This document shows, one piece after another, positions 11,801-24,084 of a stretch of DNA of 64,000 bases; the first letter of the stretch is position 1; every line of letters starts with the position of its first letter. The stretch is from Okapia johnstoni (taxonomy: Eukaryota; Chordata; Mammalia; Artiodactyla; Giraffidae). The stretch is from the NCBI GenBank assembly GCA_024291935.2, contig CM044312.1:47808001-47872000 (forward strand). Reading direction: 5' to 3'. The position numbers and the translations under genes are program-made. The notes under the pieces were generated by a model, which did no database searches, was not told the origin of the DNA, and was given only the letters and a program-made list of their open reading frames with translations.

Positions 11801-11983
11801 CTGACAGAAGTTATCCACTTGCCGTACATAACCAGCCACTTCAGGATCAGATTTAAGAATCTTCCAAACTTTTTTTTCTGCCTTCTTGTATTTCTGGGAT
11901 CCTTTCCAGTCCATGGCCATCAAGGAGCGCTCTGTTAGGGAAGCTGCCACAATGATGTCCAGTTGGCCATTGTAGATTAGAAC
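11801..11983 (-). CDS. CPVL: CPVL exon with catalytic Asp (residues about 380-440)
   Basis: A 183-bp exon in phase 0 at both ends, encoding 61 residues from VLIYNGQLDIIVAA to VAGYVRQVDNFCQ. The acceptor reads ATTTCAG|GTT and the donor CAG|GTATGA on the minus strand. The family S10 motif YNGQLD supplies the catalytic Asp (Asp388 in human numbering). The stretch DWKGSQKYKKAEKKVWKI agrees closely with human CPVL, as remembered. CPVL is thought to be a lysosomal or secretory-pathway carboxypeptidase removing C-terminal residues; its substrates are poorly defined. The segment that follows in the family, with the GGGHIL catalytic His, is not found to the left, so the terminal exon is outside the window. 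The frame is intact. The main alternative, a related S10 peptidase (CTSA or SCPEP1), fits the sequence less well. Confidence 0.95.
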
Positions 11984-12333
11984 CTGAAATGAAATCGAGC
12001 TGTGGGCAAATGCAGGATTCAGCAGGGGAAGCCAGTTGTGTGTCTAGGTACTGATAGTGCACATAAGACACAAAAGGGGATGTAAGCTTCTCTGATGTAC
12101 TGCTCAGAGAGGCCAGCCCAGGAACTCAGTAGGGTCATTTTCTTCCAGTTGGTTACAAATACCAACAACCTGAAATAAACTCAACCTTGTCTCAACCATT
12201 GCATTCTTCCAAAAGTTTGATTCTTCATAGGACTCTTCATGTATACCTCTATGTATACCTCTACAAATGCAAAAGCATTTGTGCTGTATTACCCGGCGCT
12301 ATAGGTTTCATTTATGGCTATGTGAAGGAAGAA

Positions 12334-12693
12334 CTGTGGTGTTGGAGAAGACTCTTGAGAGTCCCTTGGACTGCAAGAAGATTCAACCAGTCCATCCTAG
12401 GGGATATCAGTCCTGGGTGTTCATTGGAAGGACTGATGTTGAAGCTGAAACTCCAATACTTTGGCCACCTCATGTGAAGAGTTGACTAATTGGAAAAGAC
12501 CCTAATGCTGGGAAGGATTGGGGGCGGGAGGAGAAGGGGACGACAGAGGATGAGATGGCTGGATGGCATCACCGACTCAATGGACATGTGTTTGGGTAAA
12601 CTCCAGGAGTTGGTGATGGACAGGGAGGCCTGGTGTACTGTGATTCATGGGGCCGCAAAGAGTCAGACACAACTGAGCGACTGAACTGAACTC
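12334..12693 (+). repeat. BovB LINE 3' fragment with target duplication
   Basis: The 3' 360 bp of BovB, starting in the ORF end ('tgttggagaagactcttgag') and finishing with 'cacaactgagcgactgaact'. It is flanked by aaggaagaa at 12325-12333 and 12694-12702, indicating a 5'-truncated insertion. Confidence 0.9.
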
Positions 12694-13329
12694 AAGGAAG
12701 AAGACTGTGGTTACATTTCAGTGGAACTAAGGAATACTACACTCTAGGACTTTCATGAAGCCTGCATTTCATTATCTTAACTTTCAGGCCCTGCAGCAGC
12801 TGGCAAGCTGGGAATTCCATCAGCTGATGCTAATCCATATTACTTTCCCCTCCTACATTTCAGTGGCAACTATAATTTTCTGAGGCAGACAGATAGACGC
12901 AGGTGCCTCAAGTCTCTTATTTGTTGGAGGCAGCAATGTCTGCCATGTCCTTCCAAAGGCCTCCATTCTTAAATATGATAGCCATTTGTCAACAATGAGG
13001 AATGTCCTTCAAAATGCCTAGAATACATTTTTAAGCCAAGTTGATGGGTACTGTAGGAGAAACTCTGAGGCAACTCTTTTCTTCCCAAACAACGTTTTAG
13101 TTGCTTGAACAAGAATTCAGATAATACCCAATGCTGCTGAAGTTGTGAAGCTCCTGGGGACAGTGTACAATGGTACTACTCTTCAGGAAAGCAATGGTCA
13201 CTGTTTAATGCAAAGACTTTAAAATGTTGAGACTCTTTGTCCCAGTTAATCGTGGTTTGTCGAATAAGTTCTATGAAAATAAACCCAAAGAAATAAGAAA
13301 TTAACTATATTCATTAAATTTTTATAAAG

Positions 13330-13484
13330 ACAAATTTGAACACAGTCTAAAATTTCCATATTAGTGAGTAGTTAAATAACCATGGTACAGATATTCCATG
13401 GAATATTGCAAAGCCACTCCAACTGTCTGACTAAACCATGAAGCATTGTGGAAAATACTTATCATGTAATATTAAGTGTGAAAC
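13330..13484 (+). repeat. Old L1 fragment, split by a SINE
   Basis: Diverged L1-like 3' sequence ('aaataaccatggtacagata', 'ccatggaatattgcaaagcc'). It is interrupted by a CHR SINE and seems to resume at 13872 with 'atatatcacaattattatat'. Confidence 0.5.
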
Positions 13485-13492
13485 CTGAATGC

Positions 13493-13863
13493 TGGGCTTC
13501 CCTGGTGGCTCAGTGGTAAAGAATCCACCTGCCAGCGCAGGAGACATGGGTTCAATCCGTGACCCAGGAAGATCCCATGTGCTGTGGAGCAACTGAGCCC
13601 ATCAGCTACAACTATTGAGCCTGTGCTCTAGAGCCCAGGAGCCACAACTACTGAGCCCACGTGCCACAGCTACTGAAGCCATCAGGCCCCAGAGCCCTTG
13701 TTCCAAAACGAGAGAAGCCATCACAGAGAGAAATCTGAGCACTGCAACTAGAAGTAGCCCCCACTTTCCGCAACGAGAGAAAAGCCCAAGCAGCAATAAA
13801 GACCCAGCACAGCAAAATAAATACTAAAATAAATACATAAATAATTTTAATGAGAAAAGAAAG
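13493..13863 (+). repeat. Full-length CHR-2-like SINE
   Basis: Head 'gggcttccctggtggctcag', then the repeated 'gagccacaactactgagccc' body and a tail 'aataaataca' rich in AAAT. It is flanked by ctgaatgc at 13485-13492 and 13864-13871, a short target duplication. It was inserted in an older L1 fragment. Confidence 0.9.
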
Positions 13864-15989
13864 CTGAATGCCAAACATATATCACAATTATTATATATAT
13901 ATACACAGTTGATATGTTCATTTACAAATACGGATCAAAACTTGTAAAAAGGAACAGAGTTGCTTCATTTCGCCGGGGGAGATGTGAGTAATTTCCCCTT
14001 TTGTTTTCTCTTCTTCTTAGGCTATTTTTTTTTTTGCAATCATTTGATTCTCATGCGGTATTGTCACTCCACCACCAACGAAGAGATTTTCTTCAAGTCC
14101 ACGCCACCTTTCGTCTATGTGGAAGCTCTGGTTTGACTCAAGTGAAGACCTCTGGTCGAATCCTCAAATTGGATATAAAATGTTACACTGCATATGTTTC
14201 CATCTGTGCTCTCCTGGTACAGGCGCCTTAAAAGGCTTACACATAATTAAAAAGCCCAGGACTTTTACACACTCCAAATCCTCAAGCAGCAGTGGGCCAG
14301 GATTCAGCCTGAGATGAAAGGGCCCTGGGCCTCCCCTGTAAGAACACAGGGTCTTTCATGTTATTCAGTCACCATCACCACTCCACTCTCCTGTGAAGAA
14401 CCCCTCCCCTCAAAAAAAAATCCTGATGGATTTAAAGCCTCTTTTAAAAATTCAACTGTAGCCATAAAAATTTGCATTGTTTATACAAAGAAATTGCCTC
14501 AAAGACCTTGAGTACTTATGGCCCATGCAAAACTCCTACAGCTGTTTTACCAACAATATGGAAACAATTACACATGATCTGTACCAGCAAACAAGGCTTA
14601 AATACTTCACCATTCTAGGAAGGGCTGATTATAGCTGATTAATGAATACAATCTTTTATAAAGTAATTCTTCTGCTAGAAATCAATGAAAAGTTGCTGAT
14701 TAGCACACACACAAGTGTACCTGACCATTTTTCCTCTTTGTCACCACTCTGTGAAGCCTGCATCTTTCTGAGTGTCACTTGCTACCTTACATTATCAGGG
14801 TACTTATTGAAATAGATTTGAATCTTCAGTTTTGAGGGGTGATAGCAAAATCCACAGGCTAGAGCAAAAACAGAGTGATACGCACACATTTGTTGAACTG
14901 AACGGAAACAAAGCCCATCCCTGAGCCATTTCTCTTGTTTCTCCAGACTCATCTTAAACAAGAGTACAGTCTCCAGAATAGGGCAGTAAAGGGCCAGACT
15001 GCATAATTTTGTGCATGTGATGTGCAGAAGGCCTACTTTGCAGGGCAAATGGAAATTCTTCCTTTCCAAAAAAGTAAGGAAAACATTTTTAACTTCTACA
15101 GGGCACATAAGTCCAATATAACAACAACAACAACAAAAAGAAATCAGACTAATAACGATCAAGCGAAGTGATTTCAGAGATGACATTTAAGGCTGCCTTA
15201 AATATAAGAATTTCAGAGCTGCCATTTTTATCTAAATGTCATATTTACTCTCTTCAGACCCCACAGGAATATCCCAGTTGGGTGCCTCCAGGGCTGGGTG
15301 AGTGGGCGAGATATCCCCAGATCCGCTGACAGTGAGCTGAGAAGCCAGGTGGGTGTAGCACAGGGGTGGGTGGTCCTGAAGTCAGAGGGCACGTGTTGGC
15401 CACCCACATCCTGAGAGTCAGAGAAGTGCTAGAACACGGCTTAAGCCCCAGCAGGTTGGCCACTGATGAAGGATGTGCACATATTCGCCCACTTCTTCCT
15501 GGTGGGTGATCTGCTGTCCCAGTTTGCCCAGGATGGAGGAGTTTCCCAGGATGCAGGGTTTGCAGGCTAAAACTGGGACAGTCTGGGGCAAACCTTCCCC
15601 TGAGGCTCGCTGGTATTTTAAGCAACAGGGTCTAAAGATTGAGAGGAGGAGACAGAAATGAATGCAGCTTTTAGCTACACTTCCCTTGTCAGGACTGACT
15701 CTTAACAAAACAAGGGGCAGGGAAAGCGCTGGTGGAGTAGGTTTCCAGGGACACAGCAGGCAGCACCCCTGAATAGCCAGTGTCCTCACTTTCCTTTCTG
15801 GTCAGCTGTGAGGCCCCAGTGAAAGAGCAGAGCCATTCCTTTTAGAGAATTTTCTTCTCTTTTACTGCATGTCTTACTGGTTAGTTTGTTGAAATTGATG
15901 GTGATGCAAAGACATGAAAAAATACTTCTTATTAAAAAACCAATGAAAAACTATGATCCCACTGTTGTTTCTCTATAATTGTGTGTATA

Positions 15990-16193
15990 TTCTTAGTCGC
16001 TCAGTCATGTCCGACTCTTTGCAACCCCATGGACTGTAGCCCACCAGGCTGCTTTGTCCAGGGGTTCTCCAGGCAAGAATATTGGAGTAGGTTGTCATGC
16101 TCTCCTCCAGGGGATCTTCCCAACCCAGGGATTGAACCAAGGTCTCCCACATTGCAGGCAGATTCTTCACTATCTGAGCCACCAGGGAAGCCC
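15990..16193 (-). repeat. Bov-tA SINE
   Basis: Complete minus-orientation copy: 'gtcgctcagtcatgtccgac', 'ccatggactgtagcccacca', 'ggggatcttcccaacccagg', ending 'gccaccagggaagccc'. Confidence 0.95.
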
Positions 16194-16535
16194 ATAATTA
16201 CTCTATACAGAAGCTCTATAATTACTACATTTTAAAAAGATGCTTCAAACTTTGGAAAAGAATACAAAAAAAAAAATACCAGCAGTTAAGGTAATCAAAG
16301 TATGACTGATTTAACTTGACTCATTTCTGGGTTTGGAGGGTATATGTGGTTAGGATGCTTCCATAATGAAAAAATTAAAAAAAACATAAAGCAATAACAC
16401 TAAGAGTTGGGGCACCTCAGTTTGGCAAAAGACGTGTTTTATTGAGGAATAATTTCTGCTGACTCAAGTGTTACCAGATTTCTGTTTATTTTTTTCATGA
16501 CATCTAGGTAAATAGCATAACTTTAGTTCAATCAT

Positions 16536-16750
16536 GAAGTGAAAGTGAAACTGTTGTTTGCTCAGTCGTGTCCTACTCTTTGTGACCACATGGATTGTAG
16601 CCCACCAGGCTCCTCTGTCCAGGGGATTCTCCAGGCCAGAATACTGGAGTGGCTTGCCATTCCCTTCTCCAGGGATCTTTCCAACCCAGGGATCGAACCT
16701 GGGTCTCCTGCATTGCAGGCAGATACTTTATCATCTGAGCCACCAATCAA
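16536..16750 (-). repeat. Bov-tA SINE
   Basis: Minus-orientation copy with 'agtgaaagtgaaactgttg' at the start, 'ctcagtcgtgtcctactctt', 'cagggatcgaacctgggtct' (B box complement) and 'tatcatctgagccacca'. Confidence 0.95.
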
Positions 16751-16864
16751 GAGATGATCTTAAAAACTCATTCCAGAATTCAAGCATTTACAAAAGATGG
16801 CACTAGGTGATTTGGATTACAAGCATCTCTCTCTCTCTTTTTTAATAGGAATAGATGATAAAAT

Positions 16865-17005
16865 AATTTTCATTACGTTCTTTACTTTTCAAAGTGCTTT
16901 CATGTGTATAATGGCTTTATTCTCATCCAGCTTCACAGGGTGGGGATGAGAAGTATTACAAGGCCCACCTCCACTTTACCATAAAGGAAACTGACACAGC
17001 AAAGT
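16865..17005 (+). repeat. MIR fragment
   Basis: 'caaagtgctttcatgtgtat', 'tctcatccagcttcacag' and 'ccataaaggaaactgacaca' follow the order of a MIR body. Diverged. Confidence 0.6.
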
Positions 17006-17616
17006 GCCAGAAAGCATCCTAGGTCCCAGTCTTCCAAATTTCTTTCTAGAACACCGTAAGACAGGAACTAAATTCCTACAAACCAACAAGCATTTACTGA
17101 CTCCCCACAACTCTGTGTCTAGTGCTACTCAAGCTGTAGGAAACAGTCTGTCGGGAAGGAGACATAGTTCACATGTCCAGTTTAGAAACAATCTCAAGTC
17201 TGTTTGTCCAACATCTCTCTGTAACTTTGGCTCTATGAACCAGGATGTGTGCAAGGACATTACTCAGCTGCCGACAGACACTTCACTTCTGTTGTAGGGA
17301 GTGGCCATGATTAAGCAGCTATAGAAGAGCCTCAGCTTGTAGAGAATGGAGCCCTCATAGCCACTGGTCCACCCACAGCTCTTGCATAGTGCCAATACCC
17401 CATAAGACGTATCAACACTTACGGGTATAGTCAACTGCACTCTTTAAAGGATTCTGTAGTGCTGTATAGTAACTGTCTGCCATTTTGGCTTGCTTAGGTC
17501 CACTCACCTGTCTCCTGCTAACTATACTGCCATTCCCTCAAGGGAGGCTAGTGAAGGCTGTCAATCAGTGTCCTTCCTCCTCCACGCAAGGGATGAGCAT
17601 GTGACCTAAGCTAGGA

Positions 17617-17668
17617 CCCTCAAATGCTCTTTCCCTCAAATGCTCTTTCCCTCAAATGCTCTTTCCCT
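17617..17668. repeat. 16-bp unit repeated three times
   Basis: The unit ccctcaaatgctcttt occurs three times head to tail without mismatch, with four further bases of a fourth copy. Confidence 0.95.
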
Positions 17669-18519
17669 AGACTTTGGATTATGAGTAGTGACACAAGGGT
17701 CCCTGATGAGTCTGTCCATTAATTTTGCTACCTTGATTCCCAGAATTTTCTCTGGCCCCTATCTTTCCTCTTGCCAGTTCTTCGGTCTGTCCATGAATTC
17801 TGTGACATATCCTGTCTTCTGATCAGTTCCTTTCATGCTTCAAGTAACCAGAGTTGCTGCTGTTGCTAAAAGCATGAAATCCAAACTCACACATCATTGG
17901 ACCCATGCCTCACATGCCACAGCATGAAGTGACTGGGAGTCCCTGGACACATGGCTCACTCTCTATGAGTTGTGGTTCCCTTTTCTGGAATGTAGATGTA
18001 AGACCTACATCTTACTGCAGTCAGAATTAATGAGAAAATGTGAATAGGGTTCTAAGCACAGCACAGGACACAAATTGGGAGAGTGAGGTAAATAGAGTCC
18101 TCCTCCTTTGCAACTAGGTTGATAATGTGATAATGACTTAGAAGACTGACTCAAAAAAACACTTCTTCTAAAACAAACCTTCAGAGTATTCAGATGGTCT
18201 TTGTGTGTCAAATACTTGGTTGCCAATTTCACTCTTTCTGACAAAGGCCGACAGTAGGAGGGAACCCAGCCAGGGTAAATTTGAACTCTACGAACTCAAA
18301 TGCATGAAATAACATGCCTTTCAAGACTAATTTTACACACATTGGGCATGGTGTCTCAGCAGTCTTTTCTTGATAGTCAGAGCCATAAGTCTATAAATTA
18401 CCCTTTGAAAGGAATCCTTAATTTTGTAGCATTGGATTCAAGATCCCAAGGAATTTCCCCATACTTAAAATGCTAGAAAAGTATGGTTAAGAGCATAGCT
18501 TTTAATGGGACATTTTGGG

Positions 18520-18740
18520 ATAATATTAATAGTAGAATTCTCTCATTCTTCTTGCCATGCCGCAGGAACTGTGCTAAGCATTTTACATCCGTGATTTCAC
18601 AATACCCCTCAAAGGCAGGTCTTATTTATCCATTTTAGGAACAAAGGGACAGAGGTGTAGGGAAGTGAGCCAACTGATGACATGGATTCAAGTTCAGATC
18701 TGCCTGAGTCCAAACTGTGTGCTCCTAACCCCTCTTCCAC
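18520..18740 (+). repeat. MIR SINE
   Basis: 'ggaactgtgctaagcatttt', 'acatccgtgatttcacaata', 'tttatccattttaggaaca' and 'aagtgagccaactgatgac' match a MIR in order. Confidence 0.75.
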
Positions 18741-18869
18741 ACTGACTTAGTCACTACCACCACCCCCTGCTCAGAGAACATAGAACATAGTTTGCTCTTT
18801 ATTTGTAATTACACATGCAAGGAGCACACTTAAATGTAAGCGTGACTCTTTGGAATTGGAATGAAGGAT

Positions 18870-19125
18870 ACATATTTAGAATTAAGAGCACAGGCCCTGT
18901 GGCTGGGTATGAACTGAGCTCTGCCACTTACTAGCAAGATTATCTTGATATTAAGTTACTCAGCCTGTCTAGAGCTCAGTTTCCTCATTTGTAAAATGGA
19001 TAGAAGAGAAACATCTATGAGGGAAGGTCATTGGGAGAATTACATAACATAATACATGAAAAGCTCTCCATATCCCAGGCAGATAGTAAGTGTTCAGTTA
19101 ATGCTGGCTATTATTATTATCATCA
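18870..19125 (+). repeat. MIR SINE
   Basis: Nearly full MIR: 'gagcacaggccctgtggctg', 'gagctctgccacttactagc', 'ctcagtttcctcatttgta', 'aaaatggatagaagag' and 'aagtgttcagttaatgctgg'. Confidence 0.85.
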
Positions 19126-20094
19126 CATTAGAATAATTCAACATAGCTATTCAAATAGCTTCATTATTTCCAAGTGAGAAGTTGCCTGTGAATCATAATT
19201 GTGATTTAGGATGTAAGTTAGAATAACTCTTAGGATGTGGGAATTCTAACATAACTGCACAAAATCATCAATCTGATGAAACAAACCTCAGGGGCTTATA
19301 AAAGTTATTATGACATCTGCAGAAAGGAGCCTCGAGCTCCAGACCTGGCTCAGCTTCCCAAAGCCTGGGCTACTGAGTGACCCCGGAGATGTCATCTATC
19401 CATTTTGAGCCTTAGTTTTTGTCTTCTGTGAAATGGAATATCCTAGTTCTTGGGAGGACCAAATGGGATACAAGATGTAAAAATATCCTGTAACCTGAAA
19501 AGCAAGGCTTCATTCATGTTTTTGTTACTTTATATCAAGAATAATCTGAAAAATAAATTCCCATAGTGGAGTGCAAAAGTTTTAAATTGGCTGCCAGAGG
19601 CCTACATTTAGCTTGTAGATATATTCTAGTCCACAGGTTGTTGTTGCTTTTGTAATTAGATGCTGGCATTTAAATACTGGGAGACTGGACCACACTGGCT
19701 CATATTTCCACCTGGCTACTAGGGGCAAAGGTTGGGCAGTAGTTGTCCCCCTAAGACACAGTCCTCCCCCTTCCTGAGTATCTTCCTCCACCCCCAACAG
19801 AGGCGCAAGAGCAGCTGTCATTTATTCAATGCTTATGCTATTGTTGTTCTTAGAAGAGAAAAAAACATTCTTCTGTATCCATGTCTCTGTCATGGGTAGA
19901 AAAGAAAGATCAGTATGTCTCAGCCCAACACTACTCATTTATTTTATTTCCTTCCTGGATCCATAGGCAGCTAAGTTTCACTTCTATTTGAAATGGAAGA
20001 GAAGTGGCCTTTTGTCTGAGTTAGAGAAAGGAGTGTGTGCTCACTTACACATGGCATGTATTTGCTTAATCTGCTCCCATGAAATTTCTATTTA

Positions 20095-20265
20095 GCCTGG
20101 TGGCTCAACTGGTAAAGACTCCGCCTGCAATGTGAGAAACCTGGGTTCGATCCCTGGGTTGAGAAGATCCCCTGGAGAAGGGAACGGCTACCCACTCCAG
20201 TATTCTCACCTGGAGAATTCCATGGACTGTGTAGTCCAAGGGGTTGCAAAGAATCAGACACGACT
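20095..20265 (+). repeat. Bov-tA SINE joined to a BovB fragment
   Basis: Head 'gcctggtggctcaactggta', B box 'gggttcgatccctgggttg', and Bov-A tail to 'cagacacgactgagtg'. It passes without spacer into the BovB segment at about 20266. Confidence 0.9.
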
Positions 20266-20950
20266 GAGTGCTCAACATTCAGAAAACCAAGATCATGGCA
20301 TCTGGTCCCATCACTTCATGGCAAATAGATGGGGAAACAGTGGCTGACTTTATTTTGGGGGGCTCCAAAATCACTGCAGATGGTGACTGCAGCCATGAAA
20401 TTAAAAGACGCTTACTCCTTGGAAGGAAAGTTATGACCAACCTAGACAGCATATTAAAAAGCAGAGACATTACTTTGTCAACAAAGGTCCGTCTAGTCAA
20501 GGATATGGTTTTTCCAGTAGTCATGTATGGATGTGAGAGCTGGACTATACAGAAAGCTGAGCAGCGAAGAATTGATGCTTTTGAACTGTGATGTTGGAGA
20601 AGACTCTTGAGAGTCCCTTAGACTGCAAGGAGATCCAATCAGTCAATCCTAAAGGAGATCAGTCCTGAATGTTCATTGGAAGGACTGATGTTGAAGCTGA
20701 AGCTCCAATATTTTGGCCACCTGATGTGAAGAGCTGACTCATTTGAAAAGACCCTGATGTTAGGAAAGATTGAAGGCAGGAGGAGAGGGGGACGACAGAG
20801 GATGAGATGGTTATATGGTATCACTGACTCAATAGACATGAGTTTGGGTGGACTCCGGGAGTTGGTGATGGACAGGGAGGCCTGGTGTGCTGCGGTTCAT
20901 GGGGTCACAATGAGTCGGACACAACTGAGCGACTGAACTGAACTGAGCGC
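20266..20950 (+). mobile_element. BovB LINE 3' fragment (685 bp)
   Basis: 5'-truncated BovB covering the C-terminal end of the reverse-transcriptase ORF and the 3' end. Recognisable translated pieces include SGPITSWQIDGE, HEIKRRLLLGRK and VVMYGCESWT. The frame is broken after 20591, and the copy ends 'gactgaactgaactgagcg'. Not functional. Confidence 0.92.
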
Positions 20951-21559
20951 TTGACTTTCACCTTCACTTCCAAATCTTTATGGAGAGCCAAAGGATTGGG
21001 CACCAAGAGAATAAACATGAAAAGATATGCCCCCTGTCCTCCTAATAACCCTAGATTTTAAAAAACTTTTCAAAAGAGTTAATAGTCAGAGGAAGAAAAG
21101 CAGATTTACTCTTTCATTCTCTAAGTTTTCCTTAAAAAGAAGGGTTAAAAAAGTCAATTTCACTTTAATCTTTCTCAAATCTACCCATTTTAACATTCCA
21201 AAGCATAAACTTTTCAGGTTCTGCATGTACATAAGTCAGCAGTTTCTTCATAATTTAACTTCTCTTAGCGAGAAAACCTCCTTCTAGGAAAAATCCAGTG
21301 AACACAATCAGATGATGATTAATCCTTATTTTACACAGTAAATGCTTCTGAAGGATAAATATTTTCCAGGCAGATATAAAGCAACCAACTGTGTCAACTA
21401 TAGATATCTACAGACCAATTTACTTGCTGACTCATCTAAGAAGAACTCACAGCCTCTAAACTCAGATTTTGACTTTGAGTTAAGTTGGCGGGAGGGGCAC
21501 ATGACACTCAAAGGAGAAAAAAGATACCTGTGCTTTTAATGGTTCCTATATAACCAAAC

Positions 21560-21688
21560 CTGGAGGAGGCAATGGCGACCCACTCCAGGATTTTTGCCTG
21601 GAGAATCCCTTGGACAGAGGAGCCTGGCGGGCTATAGTCCATGGGGGTAACACAGAGTCTGACACGACTGAAGCAACTTAGCACGTAC
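21560..21688 (+). repeat. Bov-A unit (partial SINE) with target duplication
   Basis: Lacks the tRNA head; holds 'ggaggaggcaatggcgaccc' to 'cacgactgaagcaacttagc'. Flanked by ataaccaaac at 21550-21559 and 21689-21698, so the short form itself was inserted. Confidence 0.9.
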
Positions 21689-23027
21689 ATAACCAAACAC
21701 TTGAAAGAAGGGGTTTGGGGCAGAAATGTATATAAATGTGTATTTTGTTATATTTTCACTGTCACCTATATTAAAGCTTAAGATTGAAAATAAATCACAT
21801 GAGGGCCACTTTCTGATCTAAACTTTAACCGTTTTTAAAAATCCAAACCAAAACACACGTATTGATGACAGACCATACAAAGCATTTCTCTTTATTTCCT
21901 CAATTACTCTTCTACTTATTAGGAAAATTACGGAAATGCCACAGGAGGAGGCTTCAGTCTCTTGGTACAACAGGAAAGCAAACTGAGCTTTTGTGAGAAG
22001 GCTGGATTTCTGTTGTTGCATTTTTAGATGAAAGATTTATGCTTATATTTTGGCCTATTTACAATCCACCCATAATACTTTGCAGACAAAGTTATGCTCT
22101 TTTCCCAATGATCCAGTGACCTTAATCTCTAACATTTTGTGGTTTCCTGTTTGGGGAAATGATTGAACAGCAGCCTAAGCTATTCCAAACTGTACAGCAT
22201 TCCCAGTTGGCCGCTATCTGTCTTAGTTTTGAATGTTCTCCTGTTCACTAATAAAAAAAAAGAAAAAATTTTTTAAAAAGAAACTTTCCTTACAGATGCT
22301 AAATCAATGAAACTCCTACAAAGCAGCCCTCCACACTTCCTCTTCTGGCTGCTTTACTTATCATTCTTCTATTACAAACCCCAACATAGCCAGGAGTTCT
22401 TTCTGCCTGGAGCAATTAGCATGACCCACCTACAGTAACTTTCTCCTGAATAGCTAAGAATTAATTTCACTAATATCCAACTCAACCCAGGGCAATTCCC
22501 AAGGGTTTCTCAAAAGCTCAGCTGCAAAAGAAAAACAGTCTCAGCTATGGAGTGTAATGTTTAGCAATGTTCCCCCCTGGAGGCCGACTTGTTATCCTTC
22601 CAGGGACAAAGCCTGGGCCCCAGTCGCCCATTGTTCGAGCTTTTGGGCCTGTTGGTTCCTGGTGACTTCGCAGAGGTATAGTGCTGTAATACTCGGGAAG
22701 CCAGAGTCCCCAGGGCCCGCCTGGAGAAGATTTGACATAAAAATAATGCAACCATTGAATGAAACAGTAGTCACTTCTGCAACCAAGTCATTCTTCAAAT
22801 GAGACAAATTTGGCTTCCAAGTTTAAGGAAGACAAAGAAAGAAAGAGAGAGAGAAAACGAACTTGGAACTAACACACTTACAGTGTTCCTGCCATTCTCC
22901 TACCAGTTGGTTTTGCCAAGAGTGAAGAACAATGAAAGTGGGGCAGGAAGCTCGAGTGAGTGTTCAGCAATTACACAAATAAAATGTCTTTCTGTCAAAG
23001 AAAGTTATTTCTGCTTTCTTGCAACTT

Positions 23028-23580
23028 TTGGTGGTGTTGTTTAGTTGCTAAGTCGTGTCGGACTTTGTGACCCTGTGGACTGCAGCCCATCAGGCTTCCC
23101 AGTCCTTCACTATCTCCCGAAGTTTGCTCAAATTCATGTTCATTGAGTCAGTGATGCTATCCAACAATCTCATCCTCTGTCACCCCCTTCTCCTCCTGCC
23201 CTCAATCTTGCCCAGCATCAGGGTCTTTTCTAGTGAGTTGGCTCTTCACATTAGGTGGCCAAAGTATTGGAGTTTTAACTTCAGCATCAGTTCCTTGGAT
23301 GAATATTCAGGGTTGATTTCCTTTAGGATTGACAGGTTTGATCTCCTTGCAGTCCAAGGGATTCTCAGCAGTCTTCTCCAGCACCACAATTCAAAAGCAT
23401 CAATTCTCTGGTGCTCAGCCTTCTTTATGGTCCAATTCTCATACCCGTACATGACTACTGGAAAAACCAGTAGTTTTTACTATATGGACTTTTGTTGGCG
23501 AAGTGATGTCTCTGCTTTTTAACATGCGTTCTAGGTTTGTCATAGCTTGCCTTCCAAGGAGCAAGTATCTTTTAATTTCA
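23028..23580 (-). mobile_element. BovB LINE 3' fragment with target duplication
   Basis: About 550 bp of BovB 3' end in minus orientation, with 'ccaaagtattggagttttaa' and 'gcagtccaagggattctcag'. Flanked by tgcaactt at 23020-23027 and 23581-23588. Confidence 0.92.
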
Positions 23581-23909
23581 TGCAACTTAACTTGAAATGA
23601 AATTAACTTGCAACTTCACTCTAAATAACTTAGTTGCTTTTAGAATGGAACAATAAGTAAAGCCAACTTGAAAATAATCCAAGCCGTCACTCCAACCCAG
23701 GGATCTGTGAAAAATGTTTAACCACCCAGAACATCACATTTAAAATGACCTTTAATAATGTCCAGAATATTTTTGTCTTATTTGAAGAGTCCTGGGGGCC
23801 CAATCTAAGAGGCCCTTTGCTCAGCTTCTTGTTTCAGGGTCTGTTCTCATATCCCCTTTCTGATCCCCTCACCTCTGACATCACCCCTCACCTATTGTTA
23901 TTGGTTATG

Positions 23910-24084
23910 TTGTGCTCAGTCGTGTCCGATTCTGTGTGACCCTATGGACTGTAGCCCACCAGGCTCCTCTGTCCGTGGAATTTTCCAGGCAAGAACACAC
24001 TGGAGTGGGCTGCCATTTCCTCTTCCAGGGGATCTTCCTGACCCAGGGATTGAATGTGTGTCTCCGGCATTAGCCGGCGGAAGC
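23910..24084 (-). repeat. Bov-tA SINE
   Basis: Minus orientation: 'gtgctcagtcgtgtccgatt', 'ggactgtagcccaccaggct', 'ggatcttcctgacccaggga'. The tRNA head end is truncated or diverged. Confidence 0.9.

Noticed and set aside
17617..17668. CRISPR-like short repeats
   Set aside because: Three contiguous 16-bp units with no spacers in a mammalian intron; an ordinary tandem repeat.
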